Assembly: GCF_012849215.1 (NCBI RefSeq)
Contig: NZ_CP051682.1
Location: 1,612,001 to 1,676,000, forward strand
Source: Mucilaginibacter robiniae
GTDB lineage: Bacteria; Bacteroidota; Bacteroidia; Sphingobacteriales; Sphingobacteriaceae
DNA: 64,000 bases
Reading direction: 5' to 3'
This document shows, piece after piece, positions 1 through 9,575 of the stretch. Positions within the stretch are counted from its first letter, which is position 1. Each line of letters opens with the position of its first letter. The notes beneath the pieces were generated by a model. That model saw nothing but the letters and a program-made list of their open reading frames with translations. It searched no databases and had not been told where the DNA came from. The translations under genes and the position numbers were made by a program.

Positions 1-326
1 TCACGGGTTTTAACCAGAAGTGAATGTCCTTTGTAGCTAGATACGTAGTAGTTAGCTACACCTGGAGTTACCTCTTCAGGTTTAATTAAGTAAGGAATTG
101 ATTTATGAACCGGAACTTTTTGACAAGCAGCCAGTGAAACTGCACCGATACCAAAACCTAAAGTTTTCAAAAAGTCGCGGCGCGGTGTTTTACCGGCAAG
201 ACCATTGCCGCTTAAAACTTCCTCAATCGGAAGAGACTCAGCAAATTCGTGTTTGTTTGATTCAACAAACTCCGGGGTATTGTTCAGCTCTTCTAAACCT
301 TTCCAGTATTTTTTATTGCTTTCCAT
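1..326 (-). CDS. actB: Alternative complex III subunit B (ActB), N-terminal part only
   Basis: The first 108 codons of a gene that runs off the left edge. It starts at an ATG with complement at 324-326 and begins MESNKKYWKGLEEL. Around residues 50-65 it has a twin-arginine-like stretch (PRRDFLKTLGFG) followed by a hydrophobic run and AACQ. This is the usual N-terminus of ActB, the large molybdopterin-oxidoreductase-like, iron-sulfur subunit of the quinol:cytochrome c/oxygen-reductase-linked alternative complex III in Bacteroidota. The family keeps the fold but lacks the molybdopterin cofactor. The cytochrome subunit gene actA lies 42 bp upstream on the same strand, the standard actA-actB order. 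The catalytic domains and Fe-S motifs lie outside the window, so the call rests on the N-terminus and the neighbour. Confidence 0.85.
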   Translation of the reverse strand, partial: MESNKKYWKGLEELNNTPEFVESNKHEFAESLPIEEVLSGNGLAGKTPRRDFLKTLGFGIGAVSLAACQKVPVHKSIPYLIKPEEVTPGVANYYVSSYKGHSLLVKTR

Positions 327-368
327 TTAAGCTATATAAACTGTAATTGCTAAGTTTCTTGTTATTAA

Positions 369-1649
369 TTAATAGTGGCATTTAGCACACTCGGTACCGC
401 CCATCATGGCTTCTGTTACCTTTTCACCTTTTTTCAGCTTATCATGCAATTTCAAGATATTGTCATAATAAGCGTTACCTTTCCCGTTTACTTCAGTACG
501 ACGGTGGCACTGAATACACCATTTCATGGTAAGCGGTGAATATTGGTACACCTCTTTCATGGTCTGGATAGGGCCGTGGCAGGTTTGGCATTGTAAGCCA
601 CCTACTTTTACGTGCTGTGAGTGGTTGAAGTAAACCAAATCAGGCAGGTTGTGAATACGTACCCACTGAATAGGACGAGCCTTAGTAGTATCGTATTTCT
701 GTGTTTGCGGATCATAACCCAATGCATCATAGATCTTATGAATTTCTGGCGACTCGGTTTTAACCACCTTGTGACAGTTCATACATATATTTAACGATGG
801 AATGGTTGCGTTTTTACCTTTATAAGCCGGACTGTGGCAGTATTGACAATTGATTTTCATTACGCCGGCATGCAACTCGTGAGAGTATTTGATAGGCTGT
901 ACTGGCTGATAACCTTGGTGAACATTGGTGTTCCACATAGTTACCCAGCTCCAGCTACCTAAAGCTACTGTACCCGCCAAGATCAGGAAGAATACCAGCT
1001 TTTTGTTTTTAGCTAATTGCTTAACTAAAGCAAAGCGATCAACTGCAACACCTTCAGTAGTTACCGTTTCTTCTTCTGGCAGTAAATCTTTACGTTTTAG
1101 CAGAACACGTTCTAAAGTGCCAATTACACGGTTTAATACCAGTATAATAATAAAGGCAACAATGATAACGCCGATTAAGCCTAAAATCAAAGTACTGCTT
1201 GGTCCGGTTTCTGAAGCAGCAGCGGCACCTGTTCCGGCAGCAGCTCCAGCGGCAGGAGCAGCTTGCATTTTCTTCCACTCAGCACGAACGTAAGTGATAA
1301 TGTTAGTTACATCACCATCAGACAAGTTCGTGAACACGTTCATGCCTTGTTGGTTGTACTCATTATAAATCTTAAGTGCTTTAGGATCCTTTGCAGCAAT
1401 TAATGCTTGGTTATTCTGAATCCACTTGATTAACCACTTGTCATCAGTTTCTGATGATATAGTTGAACCCAGCGGAGGACCGGTAAGCCGCTGATCAATT
1501 TTGTGACACGAGGTACAGTTGGCTTTGTACAAAGCTTCGCCTTTAGCCGCATCGCCCTGCGCATGGGCAGCTAAGCTCATTACAGTTAATCCTGCGATGA
1601 GTAAAACCGACCTTGAAAACTGTTTAAAAAGTAATGAGATATTTCTCAT
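369..1649 (-). CDS. actA: Alternative complex III multiheme cytochrome c subunit (ActA, fused to a monoheme domain)
   Basis: A 426-residue membrane cytochrome that passes electrons within alternative complex III. A signal peptide covers about residues 1-30 (ending AHAQ). A class I monoheme cytochrome c domain follows, with CTSCH at 45-49 and a candidate distal Met at 103 (QGMNVF). Next is an Ala/Gly-rich linker at 130-150, a membrane helix at about 152-174 and a second at about 217-237. The C-terminal part carries five CxxCH sites: CQYCH 268-272, CMNCH 289-293, CQTCH 354-358, CIQCH 378-382 and CAKCH 421-425. Six heme sites in one chain suggest a fusion of the usual pentaheme ActA with a monoheme cytochrome of the ActE type; the identity of the second partner is inferred. 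actB follows on the same strand. Confidence 0.9.
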   Translation of the reverse strand: MRNISLLFKQFSRSVLLIAGLTVMSLAAHAQGDAAKGEALYKANCTSCHKIDQRLTGPPLGSTISSETDDKWLIKWIQNNQALIAAKDPKALKIYNEYNQQGMNVFTNLSDGDVTNIITYVRAEWKKMQAAPAAGAAAGTGAAAASETGPSSTLILGLIGVIIVAFIIILVLNRVIGTLERVLLKRKDLLPEEETVTTEGVAVDRFALVKQLAKNKKLVFFLILAGTVALGSWSWVTMWNTNVHQGYQPVQPIKYSHELHAGVMKINCQYCHSPAYKGKNATIPSLNICMNCHKVVKTESPEIHKIYDALGYDPQTQKYDTTKARPIQWVRIHNLPDLVYFNHSQHVKVGGLQCQTCHGPIQTMKEVYQYSPLTMKWCIQCHRRTEVNGKGNAYYDNILKLHDKLKKGEKVTEAMMGGTECAKCHY

Positions 1650-1810
1650 AAAGCGTATTTATGCTGAATAATTCTGTGTTTGTGAAACAATTCTGCTGTA
1701 AAGACAGAGGTAGCCTGCCTTTTTCAGTCCACAAAAGTAAAATTTTATAAACTATGCCTGACAAATTAGTGACACTTGTTTCTAATTTATAATCGTTCTA
1801 AACTGAAATA

Positions 1811-1846
1811 AAAAAAGCCCTTTATATTGTTTAAAAGGGCTTTTTT
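1811..1846 (-). terminator. Rho-independent terminator downstream of the deoxyhypusine-synthase-like gene
   Basis: A perfect 13-bp inverted repeat (AAAAAAGCCCTTT at 1811-1823, AAAGGGCTTTTTT at 1834-1846) with a 10-nt loop and T-runs on both strands. It lies between two minus-strand genes and would end transcription of the upstream one (stop at 1903). Confidence 0.85.
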
Positions 1847-1902
1847 ACTATATAGTTTTAAAAGTTTATTCATTTAATATATTGCAGGTTTATAAACCAC
1901 CA

Positions 1903-2883
1903 TTATTGGTTAAGTATCCAAGCAAATATCAAAGGGACTACAATTGTAGCGTCAGACTCAACAATAAACTTAGGTGTATGGATATCCAGCTTACCCCATG
2001 TAATTTTTTCATTAGGTACAGCGCCAGAGTACGAACCGTAAGAAGTTGTAGAGTCAGAAATTTGGCAGAAGTAACTCCAGAAAGGAATATTTTCCATTTC
2101 CATATCTTGATAAAGCATAGGCACTACACAGATTGGGAAATCGCCGGCTATACCACCGCCAATCTGAAAGAAGCCAATGCCTTTACCTTCTGAGTTTTGC
2201 ACATACCAATCAGCCAACCAGCCCATATATTCGATACCGCTTTTCATGGTAGTGGCTTTGATTTGACCTTTAATTACGTAAGATGCAAATATGTTACCCA
2301 TGGTTGAATCTTCCCATCCTGGTACTACAATAGGTAAATTCTTTTCAGCAGCAGCCAGCATCCATGAATTTTTAGGATCAATTTCATAGTACTGCTCCAA
2401 CTCACCGCTCAGTAATATTTTGTACATGTACTCATGCGGAAAATAACGCTCACCTTTATCATCAGCATCTTTCCAAATCTGATGAATATGCTTTTGTAAA
2501 CGGCGGAAAGCTTCTTCTTCCGGAATGCAAGTATCAGTTACACGGTTATAGTGGTTTTCCAGTAAATCCCATTCATCCTGCGGACTTAAATCGCGGTAGT
2601 TCGGCACACGTTTGTAATGTGAGTGAGCTACCAGGTTCATAATATCCTCTTCCAGGTTGGCACCAGTACAGGAAATTATAGCAATTTTATCCTGACGGAT
2701 CATTTCGGCTAATGAAATACCCAATTCGGCTGTACTCATAGCACCAGCCAGGGTCACCATCATTTTTCCGCCTTCCAGCAGGTGGGCTTCATAGCCTTTA
2801 GCGGCATCAACCAGAGCTGCAGCATTAAAATGCAGGTAATTGCGCTCAATAAATGCTGATATTGGTCCTTTTGTTGTACTCAT
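1903..2883 (-). CDS. Deoxyhypusine synthase-family protein (bacterial, probably a polyamine-pathway aminobutyltransferase)
   Basis: A 326-residue cytosolic protein of the deoxyhypusine/homospermidine synthase family, which moves an aminobutyl group from spermidine by an NAD-dependent reaction. The C-terminal signature is clear: ITWGKLD, with Lys298 at the position of the imine-forming lysine of eukaryotic deoxyhypusine synthase, then SDATIVVPL. An NAD-site-like FFQIGGGIAGDFP lies near 240-252, and TLAGAMSTAELG near 44-55. Bacteria have no eIF5A to modify, so a polyamine substrate such as putrescine is more likely; that is inference. A lone gene with its own terminator at 1811-1846. A TACTTTTG -7-like box on the minus strand lies 26 bp before the start. 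Confidence 0.85.
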   Translation of the reverse strand: MSTTKGPISAFIERNYLHFNAAALVDAAKGYEAHLLEGGKMMVTLAGAMSTAELGISLAEMIRQDKIAIISCTGANLEEDIMNLVAHSHYKRVPNYRDLSPQDEWDLLENHYNRVTDTCIPEEEAFRRLQKHIHQIWKDADDKGERYFPHEYMYKILLSGELEQYYEIDPKNSWMLAAAEKNLPIVVPGWEDSTMGNIFASYVIKGQIKATTMKSGIEYMGWLADWYVQNSEGKGIGFFQIGGGIAGDFPICVVPMLYQDMEMENIPFWSYFCQISDSTTSYGSYSGAVPNEKITWGKLDIHTPKFIVESDATIVVPLIFAWILNQ

Positions 2884-2908
2884 TTATTAATTACTTTAAA
2901 ATCAGGCG

Positions 2909-2916
2909 CAAAAGTA
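2909..2916 (-). promoter_or_regulatory. Candidate -7 box for the deoxyhypusine-synthase-like gene
   Basis: The minus strand reads TACTTTTG, a full match to the Bacteroidota TAnnTTTG element, 26 bp upstream of the ATG at 2883. I see no TTTG at the expected -33 distance, so the call is only moderate. Confidence 0.35.
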
Positions 2917-3084
2917 GGCATTTTGAATTAAACAGGTTTTTGAATTAAAAATTCTAAAAACATAGTGATGTAAAATAACTTTGCACCTACTAGCAAATAA
3001 CTGATGTACAATAACATTTGTAGTTATAAATAGCAACACTGGTTATGAACTCAGATTATTTACTTAGCCTTGCACAAGTTCTAC

Positions 3085-4221
3085 ATGAAAAGACTGTCTT
3101 TTTTACTGGCGCTGTTTGTGTTCTTTCAATCTGCACAAGCGCAACCTCGCTTTATACCTAAATTTATAAGGCATATGCTGTTTGAGAAAGACAGCAGCCG
3201 TAATGGAAGCTTTTTCTTGCTTCCAGCGTTCAGCTCGGCGCCCGAAACCGGTTTGGAGTTAGGCGCCTCGAGTTTGTACTCGTTTTATAGTGACAAAACA
3301 GATAAAAGTACACGTGTTTCACAGCTATTTGCTTATGCCACCTTTACCACCAAAGGGCAGCAACGTTTAAGCCTTTCCAGCAATTACTGGACACCACAAA
3401 ACCGTTACCATTATACAGGAAGCATTAGTTACATTAATTTTCCATTTGATTTTTATGGTATTGGCAATAGCACCAGCAAGGAGGATAAAGAACATGTAAG
3501 CCAAAAGCGATTGAAACTTGATTTTTCAGGGCAGAAAAAATTATCACCTCATTTGTATGCGGGTTATGTGTTTGGTGGATATGACTACCAATATCAAATA
3601 CCAAATACCGGCAAAAACTTTGAATTGGAACTTACCCCTGCCGACAGAAACGGCGGTTCGGGAGTATATGCCGGCCCTACCCTAGTGTTTGATACACGTA
3701 ATAACAACACTTATACCACTCGTGGCATCATCATTAACAGCTACCTGAATATTATGCATGGCCTGTTTGCCGAACATAATTATCAAGGCAGCTATTTCAA
3801 TGCCGAGTACGCCCAGTTTTTTGCTTTACATAAACGTTTAGTTTTAGGATTAGACATTCAGGAGCAAAGTTTGCTGGGTAGCCAATCTCCTTTTTACTTA
3901 TTACCCGTACTAGGTAATGATGAGATGATGCGAGGCTATTATAATGGCCGTTACCGTGACCGTAATTTGATTGCTGGGCAAACAGAACTACGTTACCGAT
4001 TAAACGATAGGTTTGGTATAGTAGGCTTTGCCGGAACAGGTACTGTTTTTCACAATTCGTTCAGCTTTAATGACCTTAAACCTAATTACGGTGGTGGGCT
4101 ACGCTACTTTTTTGATACAGAAAAGGGCCTCACCATGCGTTTTGATTATGGTTTCGGTGAGAAAAGGCCCGGCGAGGCAAGGCAAAGTGGTTTATATTTA
4201 AGCTTGGGTGAAGCATTTTAG
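3085..4221 (+). CDS. Outer-membrane beta-barrel protein, BamA/TamA (surface antigen) type
   Basis: A 378-residue secreted protein. I chose the ATG at 3085, because it directly begins a signal peptide (MKRLSFLLALFVFFQSAQAQ); a TTG 15 bp upstream would add five residues. The body alternates polar and aromatic residues, as in a transmembrane barrel. Its C-terminal half has features seen in Omp85-type surface antigens: GPTLVFDTRNN, TTRGIIINSYLN, LPVLGNDEMMRGYYNGRYRDRN, and a last strand rich in glycines and aromatics ending YLSLGEAF. No POTRA domains are visible, so it is unlikely to be the essential BamA. It stands alone, divergent from the deoxyhypusine-synthase-like gene, and is followed by a terminator at 4342-4379. 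The substrate or function is unknown. Confidence 0.75.
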   Translation: MKRLSFLLALFVFFQSAQAQPRFIPKFIRHMLFEKDSSRNGSFFLLPAFSSAPETGLELGASSLYSFYSDKTDKSTRVSQLFAYATFTTKGQQRLSLSSNYWTPQNRYHYTGSISYINFPFDFYGIGNSTSKEDKEHVSQKRLKLDFSGQKKLSPHLYAGYVFGGYDYQYQIPNTGKNFELELTPADRNGGSGVYAGPTLVFDTRNNNTYTTRGIIINSYLNIMHGLFAEHNYQGSYFNAEYAQFFALHKRLVLGLDIQEQSLLGSQSPFYLLPVLGNDEMMRGYYNGRYRDRNLIAGQTELRYRLNDRFGIVGFAGTGTVFHNSFSFNDLKPNYGGGLRYFFDTEKGLTMRFDYGFGEKRPGEARQSGLYLSLGEAF

Positions 4222-4341
4222 CTTCCTTTAACTGTGTACCATTATTAAAGCTAAAATTAGGCGCTCAAATTTCAAATTAAAACTAAAACATTCCCAAAAT
4301 CATCTTCGTAGAAGTACACGGAGCGTTAGTCATAATTAATG

Positions 4342-4379
4342 GCAGGAATTATCAGTAAAATGAGGTTCCTGCTTTTTTT
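4342..4379 (+). terminator. Rho-independent terminator after the surface-antigen-type gene
   Basis: GCAGGAA (4342-4348) pairs with TTCCTGC (4366-4372) across a 17-nt loop and is followed by a run of seven T. It serves the plus-strand gene and abuts the stop of the convergent histidine kinase gene. Confidence 0.6.
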
Positions 4380-7300
4380 ATTGGCGCTGGTAGCGGCTTA
4401 GCTTATCGTACAATACTTTAGGATCAAACGGCTTTAACATAAAATCATTCATGCCGGCCTCTTCAATCTGGTTCAATTGATTATTCAGCATGGATGCTGT
4501 TAATGCAATGATTGGCAAGTTTTTAAAGTAAGCGTCTTCTTTACTACGGATTACCTGCGTAGCCTCCAAGCCTCCCATTTCAGGCATATGAATATCCATG
4601 AGCACCACATCATAGTTGCGGTTGCGTTCTACCATTTCAATAGCTTGCAAACCGTTTTCAGCAAAATCAGCTTCAGCACCCCATCTTTTTAATACTTTAT
4701 TAATCAGCAAACGGTTAATCTGATTATCATCTACTACCAAAGTCTTGATTTTCAATCGCATTTCGGTAGCATTATTATTGTCTATAGCCATTTGATCTAC
4801 ACGGGTAAAAGTGACAGTAAACCAAAAAGTTGATCCTTGGCCTAGTACACTATCTACATTAATACGTGAGTCATGCAGTTCAACCAACCGTTTGCTAATG
4901 GCAAGCCCTAAGCCAGTACCTCCGTATTTACGGGTTGTATCAGCTTCAGCCTGTTTGAAGGACTCGAATATGGTATTGATTTTATTGGGTGCAATACCAA
5001 TACCTGTATCGGTAACAGCAAAGCGTACACGAACCTCTTTTGAAGTTTGCTCCAACACTTTTAGATCAATAGTGATGCCTCCTTTGTCAGTAAATTTAAC
5101 TGCGTTACTTATAAAGTTGAGCAATATCTGCACCAATCGGGTACGATCACCCAATACCAACTCTGGCAAGACCGGATCAATACTTTCCTTTAAGTATATC
5201 TTCTTATCCTGCACCTTGAACTGCATGGAAGCTATAATACTACGTACTAAATCACGCAAATCAACCGGAGCTTTTTCCAGCTCAATGTTACCCGTTTCGA
5301 TTTTAGTAAAATCAAGTACATCGTTAATGAGCGTCATTAAGTTTTCGGCCGAAAACTTAAGAATACTTAGGTTTTCTTTTTGCGAGTCGGACGGGTTATC
5401 CTCCATCAGCAAATGCGACATACCAATTACGGCGTTCAGTGGCGTACGAATTTCATGACTCATTACTGATATAAACATATCCTTAGCCCGACTTAGCTGT
5501 AAAGCGCCTTCTTTAGCGGTTATCAGCTCCATTTCGGCCTTTTTCTTGGCTGTTATATCGATAATAACTTCAATATACTTTTTAACCTGATTTTGCTCAT
5601 CCAGTATCACCGAGTTGATCACAGAAATCCAGAGAGGTTGCCCGTCCTTACGATATATCATCAAGTCGATCTCAAAAGATTGCTTTTTTTTCGAAAGCTC
5701 TCGCGAGCTTTCAATAATTGAGCAATCAGTAAGTTCCCCCTTCAGTACATCACCCAAATGCTGGCCTTTAACAGCCTCCAAATTATACCCGGTTATATTT
5801 TCAAATGCATTATTAATCCACTCTACATTTCCTTCACTATCGTTGATTATCACACCACTTACGGTGTTACTAGCCACCATTGATAATAAAGTTAATTCAT
5901 CTTCTATTCTTTTCCGCTCACTAATGTCAACACATACCGTTACCTGGCGTTCTAGCTGGCCCTCTTCATTAAAGAATGGGCTGTTAGATAGCAACACCCA
6001 AACAGGGGTACCATCTTTTTTATGAATCTGAAGTTCTATTTCGTAAGGCTTATGTTCATTGTAAGCCTGCAATGCTTTATTATAAATAGCTTTATCTGTT
6101 TGCTCGCCAATTAAAATGTTTCCAAAAGGTTTGTTGTGTAGTTCTTCCAGTTTGTAGCCTATAATATCTTCTAAGGCTTCATTCATCCAGATAATTTTGC
6201 TGTCTTTATCTCGCAGTACCAGTCCGCTTGGCAACTTTTTGGAAGCAAAAGATAATACCTCCAATTCCTGCTCGGCATTTTTACGATCTGTAATATCAAT
6301 AATGATTTTGATATACTTCTCTGGCTTGCCATCTTTATCCAGTATAACGGAGTTCATGACAGACACCCAAAGAAATTCACCGTTTTTACGCTGAATCTTT
6401 ATTTCGATCTCAAAGGATTTTTGCGTTTTAATTAACTCGCTTATGCGACTATTGATTTTAGGATTGGTATAATCACCTTTAAGCAACTCCCCCATACTCC
6501 TGTTACTTAAATCGACCAGTGTATAGCCGGTTAAGTTCTCGAAAGCATCGTTAATCCAGATTACTTTATTATTGGCATCGGTAATAACTACACCATTGCT
6601 CACTTTGCTGGCTACTAATGATAGCTGCTCCATTTGAGCCTGCACTTTTCGCTGTTCAGTAATATCCCGACCGCTGGCGTACCATTTACCGTGGCGGTTA
6701 ATAGCTGTCCAGCTAATGCATTTTATCTCTTGATTATGAGTTACTACACAAGTTTCTAATTCAAAAGCTTGCTGTGTAAGTAATCCATTTTCAATAAGCG
6801 TAGCAAATTGTTCCCGGTTCTGATCAACCACAAACTCCCATAAAGAATGCCCTATTACCTGCTCGGGCTTATAGCCTAAAATAGTTTCAACCGCATTATT
6901 AATCAGCTCAATTTTTGAAGTTTCATCAGCGATGTAATGAATTTCAGATGAACTGTTAAAAAGGGTATAAAACTCTTTATGGCGTTTCAGGTTCTGCTCC
7001 AGTTCTTTTTTCTGCTTGCGTAAAGCCAGATGCGAAATAACTTCTCTGGCTAATGTTTGCAGCGCATCACGCTGCTCATGGCTAAGCGCTTTAGGCTGCG
7101 GATCAAACACACAAAGCGAACCAAGCCGGTATCCATCCGGATCAATAAGCGGTGCACTGGCGTAAAAACGAATACCCATTGCACCGGTTACGAAATCGCT
7201 ATCTGCAAACAACTCATTTTGACTGGCATCTGGCACTTCTACCATCAGGTCATCCATAATGGTGTAACGGCAAAACGAATCGGCACGCGGCACCTCTTCA

Positions 7301-7506
7301 ACCGGCAAACCTACTTTTGATTTAAACCACTGCCGCTTATCATCAATAAAGCTAATAAAAGCCAGCGGCACCTGGCAGATATAAGAAGCCAGCCGTGTAA
7401 TAGCATCATACTCTTCTTCCGGAAAAGTATCCAGAATATCATAAGCTTGAAGTGCCTTTAAACGTGCTGTTTCATTATCAGGAACAGGTTGCCGGTCAAT
7501 AATCAT
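4378..7506 (-). CDS. Hybrid sensor histidine kinase/response regulator with GAF and four PAS domains
   Basis: A 1042-residue kinase with no membrane helix, so probably cytosolic. In order: a GAF domain at about 20-165; four PAS/PAC units at about 178-290, 296-412, 418-533 and 538-655; a HisKA dimerisation helix with His684 in SHEIRTPLNAVIG; an HATPase domain with an N-box at about 794-806 (LNFISNAVKFTD), DTGIGIAP at 833-840 and GTGLGLAISKRL at 863-874; and a receiver domain with acidic DD at 926-927, phospho-acceptor Asp971 (VVLMDIHMPEMGG) and Lys1025. All catalytic residues are present. PAS units 2 and 4 are close copies. The gene starts 18 bp after the glyA stop on the same strand and may be read with scpA-glyA. 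The signal is unknown. Confidence 0.93.
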   Translation of the reverse strand: MIIDRQPVPDNETARLKALQAYDILDTFPEEEYDAITRLASYICQVPLAFISFIDDKRQWFKSKVGLPVEEVPRADSFCRYTIMDDLMVEVPDASQNELFADSDFVTGAMGIRFYASAPLIDPDGYRLGSLCVFDPQPKALSHEQRDALQTLAREVISHLALRKQKKELEQNLKRHKEFYTLFNSSSEIHYIADETSKIELINNAVETILGYKPEQVIGHSLWEFVVDQNREQFATLIENGLLTQQAFELETCVVTHNQEIKCISWTAINRHGKWYASGRDITEQRKVQAQMEQLSLVASKVSNGVVITDANNKVIWINDAFENLTGYTLVDLSNRSMGELLKGDYTNPKINSRISELIKTQKSFEIEIKIQRKNGEFLWVSVMNSVILDKDGKPEKYIKIIIDITDRKNAEQELEVLSFASKKLPSGLVLRDKDSKIIWMNEALEDIIGYKLEELHNKPFGNILIGEQTDKAIYNKALQAYNEHKPYEIELQIHKKDGTPVWVLLSNSPFFNEEGQLERQVTVCVDISERKRIEDELTLLSMVASNTVSGVIINDSEGNVEWINNAFENITGYNLEAVKGQHLGDVLKGELTDCSIIESSRELSKKKQSFEIDLMIYRKDGQPLWISVINSVILDEQNQVKKYIEVIIDITAKKKAEMELITAKEGALQLSRAKDMFISVMSHEIRTPLNAVIGMSHLLMEDNPSDSQKENLSILKFSAENLMTLINDVLDFTKIETGNIELEKAPVDLRDLVRSIIASMQFKVQDKKIYLKESIDPVLPELVLGDRTRLVQILLNFISNAVKFTDKGGITIDLKVLEQTSKEVRVRFAVTDTGIGIAPNKINTIFESFKQAEADTTRKYGGTGLGLAISKRLVELHDSRINVDSVLGQGSTFWFTVTFTRVDQMAIDNNNATEMRLKIKTLVVDDNQINRLLINKVLKRWGAEADFAENGLQAIEMVERNRNYDVVLMDIHMPEMGGLEATQVIRSKEDAYFKNLPIIALTASMLNNQLNQIEEAGMNDFMLKPFDPKVLYDKLSRYQRQ

Positions 7507-7524
7507 TGAATGCGCTTTTAAGAT

Positions 7525-8796
7525 TTATTTGTACAACGGAAACTTTTCGGTTAACGCGTGAACGTTTTTACGTATCTTTTTTAAAGAATGTTCATCTTCC
7601 AGATTTTTTACTACTTCATCAATCAACTGCGCAATTTGCTCCATTTCTTTCTCTTTCATACCGCGGGTGGTTACCGCTGCGGTACCAATACGAATACCTG
7701 AAGTTACAAACGGCGATTTATCATCAAAAGGCACCATATTTTTGTTTACCGTAATATCAGCCTGTACCAACGCATTTTCGGCAGCTTTACCAGATATATT
7801 TTTGTTGCGCAAATCAATCAATATTAAATGATTGTCGGTTCCGCCTGAAACGATTTCATATCCTAAGCTTAGTAATGCTTTAGCTATAGCCTGCGCATTC
7901 AGTTTTACCTGCAATACATATTTCATGTAACCATCGCTAAGTGCTTCATGAAAAGCAACCGCTTTAGCTGCTATAATATGCTCTAACGGACCACCTTGTG
8001 TACCCGGAAATACGGCAGCATCCAGCAATGCTGACATTTTTTTCACTTCGCCTTTAGGTGTTTTTAAGCCCCAAGGGTTATCAAAATCTTTACCCAACAT
8101 AATCATGCCGCCACGTGGGCCACGCAGGGTTTTGTGAGTGGTTGTAGTTACAATATGGCAGTAAGGAAGTGGATCAGTTAATAAACCACGTGCTATAAGG
8201 CCAGCCGGGTGTGAAATATCTGCCAGCACTAGTGCACCTACTTCATCAGCTACCTGACGTATAAAGGCGTAATCCCAATCACGTGAATAAGCCGAAGCAC
8301 CACAAATAATCAGTTTAGGTTTCTCTTGTAAGGCTACTGCTTTCAAATGGTCATAATCAATCAGGCCGGTTTCTTTTTTAACACCGTAAAAAAATGGCTG
8401 ATACAGCTTACCTGAAAAATTAACCGCCGAGCCATGTGTTAAATGGCCACCGTGCGATAAATCAAAACCCAGAATCTTATCGCCGGGTTGCAGGCAAGCC
8501 AGCATAACGGCTGCATTGGCCTGTGCACCCGAGTGTGGCTGCACATTCACCCACTCTGCATTGAATAACTGCTTGGCACGCTCAATGGCAATAGTTTCAA
8601 TTTCATCAACAATCTGGCAACCGCCGTAATAACGCTTACCGGGCAAACCTTCGGCGTATTTGTTGGTAGCGGCCGATCCGGCGGCTTCCATTACCTGTTT
8701 GCTTACAAAATTTTCTGATGCAATCAGTTCCAGGCCTTCTTCCTGACGCTGCTGCTCATCTTCCAGTAGTTCGAATATTAATTTATCTTTCTTCAT
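7525..8796 (-). CDS. glyA: Serine hydroxymethyltransferase
   Basis: A 423-residue cytosolic PLP enzyme that interconverts serine and glycine while charging tetrahydrofolate with a one-carbon unit. It has the full-length family layout: ELIASENF at 23-30, an [15 protein letters not shown] substrate region at 45-59, the PLP-binding Asp193 and His196 in ADISHPAGL, and Lys222 forming the Schiff base in [17 protein letters not shown]. The C-terminal domain contains [13 protein letters not shown]. Nothing is missing. It lies 20 bp downstream of scpA on the same strand and 18 bp upstream of the hybrid kinase, so an scpA-glyA unit is likely. Confidence 0.97.
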   Translation of the reverse strand: MKKDKLIFELLEDEQQRQEEGLELIASENFVSKQVMEAAGSAATNKYAEGLPGKRYYGGCQIVDEIETIAIERAKQLFNAEWVNVQPHSGAQANAAVMLACLQPGDKILGFDLSHGGHLTHGSAVNFSGKLYQPFFYGVKKETGLIDYDHLKAVALQEKPKLIICGASAYSRDWDYAFIRQVADEVGALVLADISHPAGLIARGLLTDPLPYCHIVTTTTHKTLRGPRGGMIMLGKDFDNPWGLKTPKGEVKKMSALLDAAVFPGTQGGPLEHIIAAKAVAFHEALSDGYMKYVLQVKLNAQAIAKALLSLGYEIVSGGTDNHLILIDLRNKNISGKAAENALVQADITVNKNMVPFDDKSPFVTSGIRIGTAAVTTRGMKEKEMEQIAQLIDEVVKNLEDEHSLKKIRKNVHALTEKFPLYK

Positions 8797-8816
8797 GGTT
8801 TTAACAAGCGCCTAAA

Positions 8817-9575
8817 TTAGCTAAAATCAACTTGCTGTTTGGGCGCAATCCAAAAATTATTGTAATTCAGTCCTATTTGTATGTCAATGAGTTGCTGTTG
8901 CAGCATCTCTAACATAGCTAAAAAATTATAAATGAAATGTACCCGGTTTTCTGAGCTTTTCAACAACGCATTGAAATCCATCCGCCCGTTAATACGCAAT
9001 AGTTCATCAATGGCTTTCTTCTGCTGTTCAATAGTGTAAGGGTATTGTATTACCGTATGTTTCACCGGCTCTGTACGATCCAGGTAACGACGCATTACGC
9101 GTTCATACACCTGCATCAAGCGGTATAAAGTAATATTTGCCATTTCTTCACCAGGTTGGGCAACAGCTTCTATGCTTGTTAAATCGGCTATAATATTACC
9201 TCTGCGCTCCTGTTTTAAGCGATCTTCTTCCAACGGGCGTAGCTGTTCACACAAGTCTTTAAACTTCTTATATTCTATCAATTTACGTATCAGCTCCTCT
9301 TTAGAGTCAGCTTCGGTTTCAGCAGCATCTGGCTCATAGCGGGGCAGCAGCATTTTGGCTTTGATACGCATCAGGGTAGCTGCCACAAAAATAAACTCGC
9401 TGGCCAGTTCCATATTCAAGCTACTCATTTGCTGAATATAGTTCAGGAAATCATCAGTAATGCGAGAGATGGGAATGTCGTGAATATCTAATTCATCACG
9501 TTCAATAAAAAACAGCAGCAAATCAAATGGCCCTTCAAATTGTGGTAAACGAATTGCGAAATCTTCTTCGGCCAT
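8817..9575 (-). CDS. scpA: Segregation and condensation protein A (kleisin of the SMC complex)
   Basis: A 252-residue protein that bridges the SMC heads and recruits ScpB in chromosome condensation and segregation. The N-terminal signature is diagnostic (FEGPFDLLLFFIERDELDIHDIPI), followed by the helix that holds SMC (LNMELASEFIFVAATLMRIKAKMLLP). A charged middle region follows, and a C-terminal winged-helix segment around 190-245. scpB is not in the window. A TATATTTG box (9580-9587, minus strand) sits only a few bases before the ATG; if it is the -7 element, the mRNA would be almost leaderless, but this is uncertain. Confidence 0.93.
   Translation of the reverse strand: MAEEDFAIRLPQFEGPFDLLLFFIERDELDIHDIPISRITDDFLNYIQQMSSLNMELASEFIFVAATLMRIKAKMLLPRYEPDAAETEADSKEELIRKLIEYKKFKDLCEQLRPLEEDRLKQERRGNIIADLTSIEAVAQPGEEMANITLYRLMQVYERVMRRYLDRTEPVKHTVIQYPYTIEQQKKAIDELLRINGRMDFNALLKSSENRVHFIYNFLAMLEMLQQQLIDIQIGLNYNNFWIAPKQQVDFS

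Noticed and set aside
925..1293. Plus-strand ORF over actA
   Set aside because: Antisense to the multiheme cytochrome; no domain or start signal.
4811..5458. A 215-codon plus-strand ORF inside the hybrid kinase
   Set aside because: It is antisense to the conserved kinase domains, with no family resemblance and no upstream signals.
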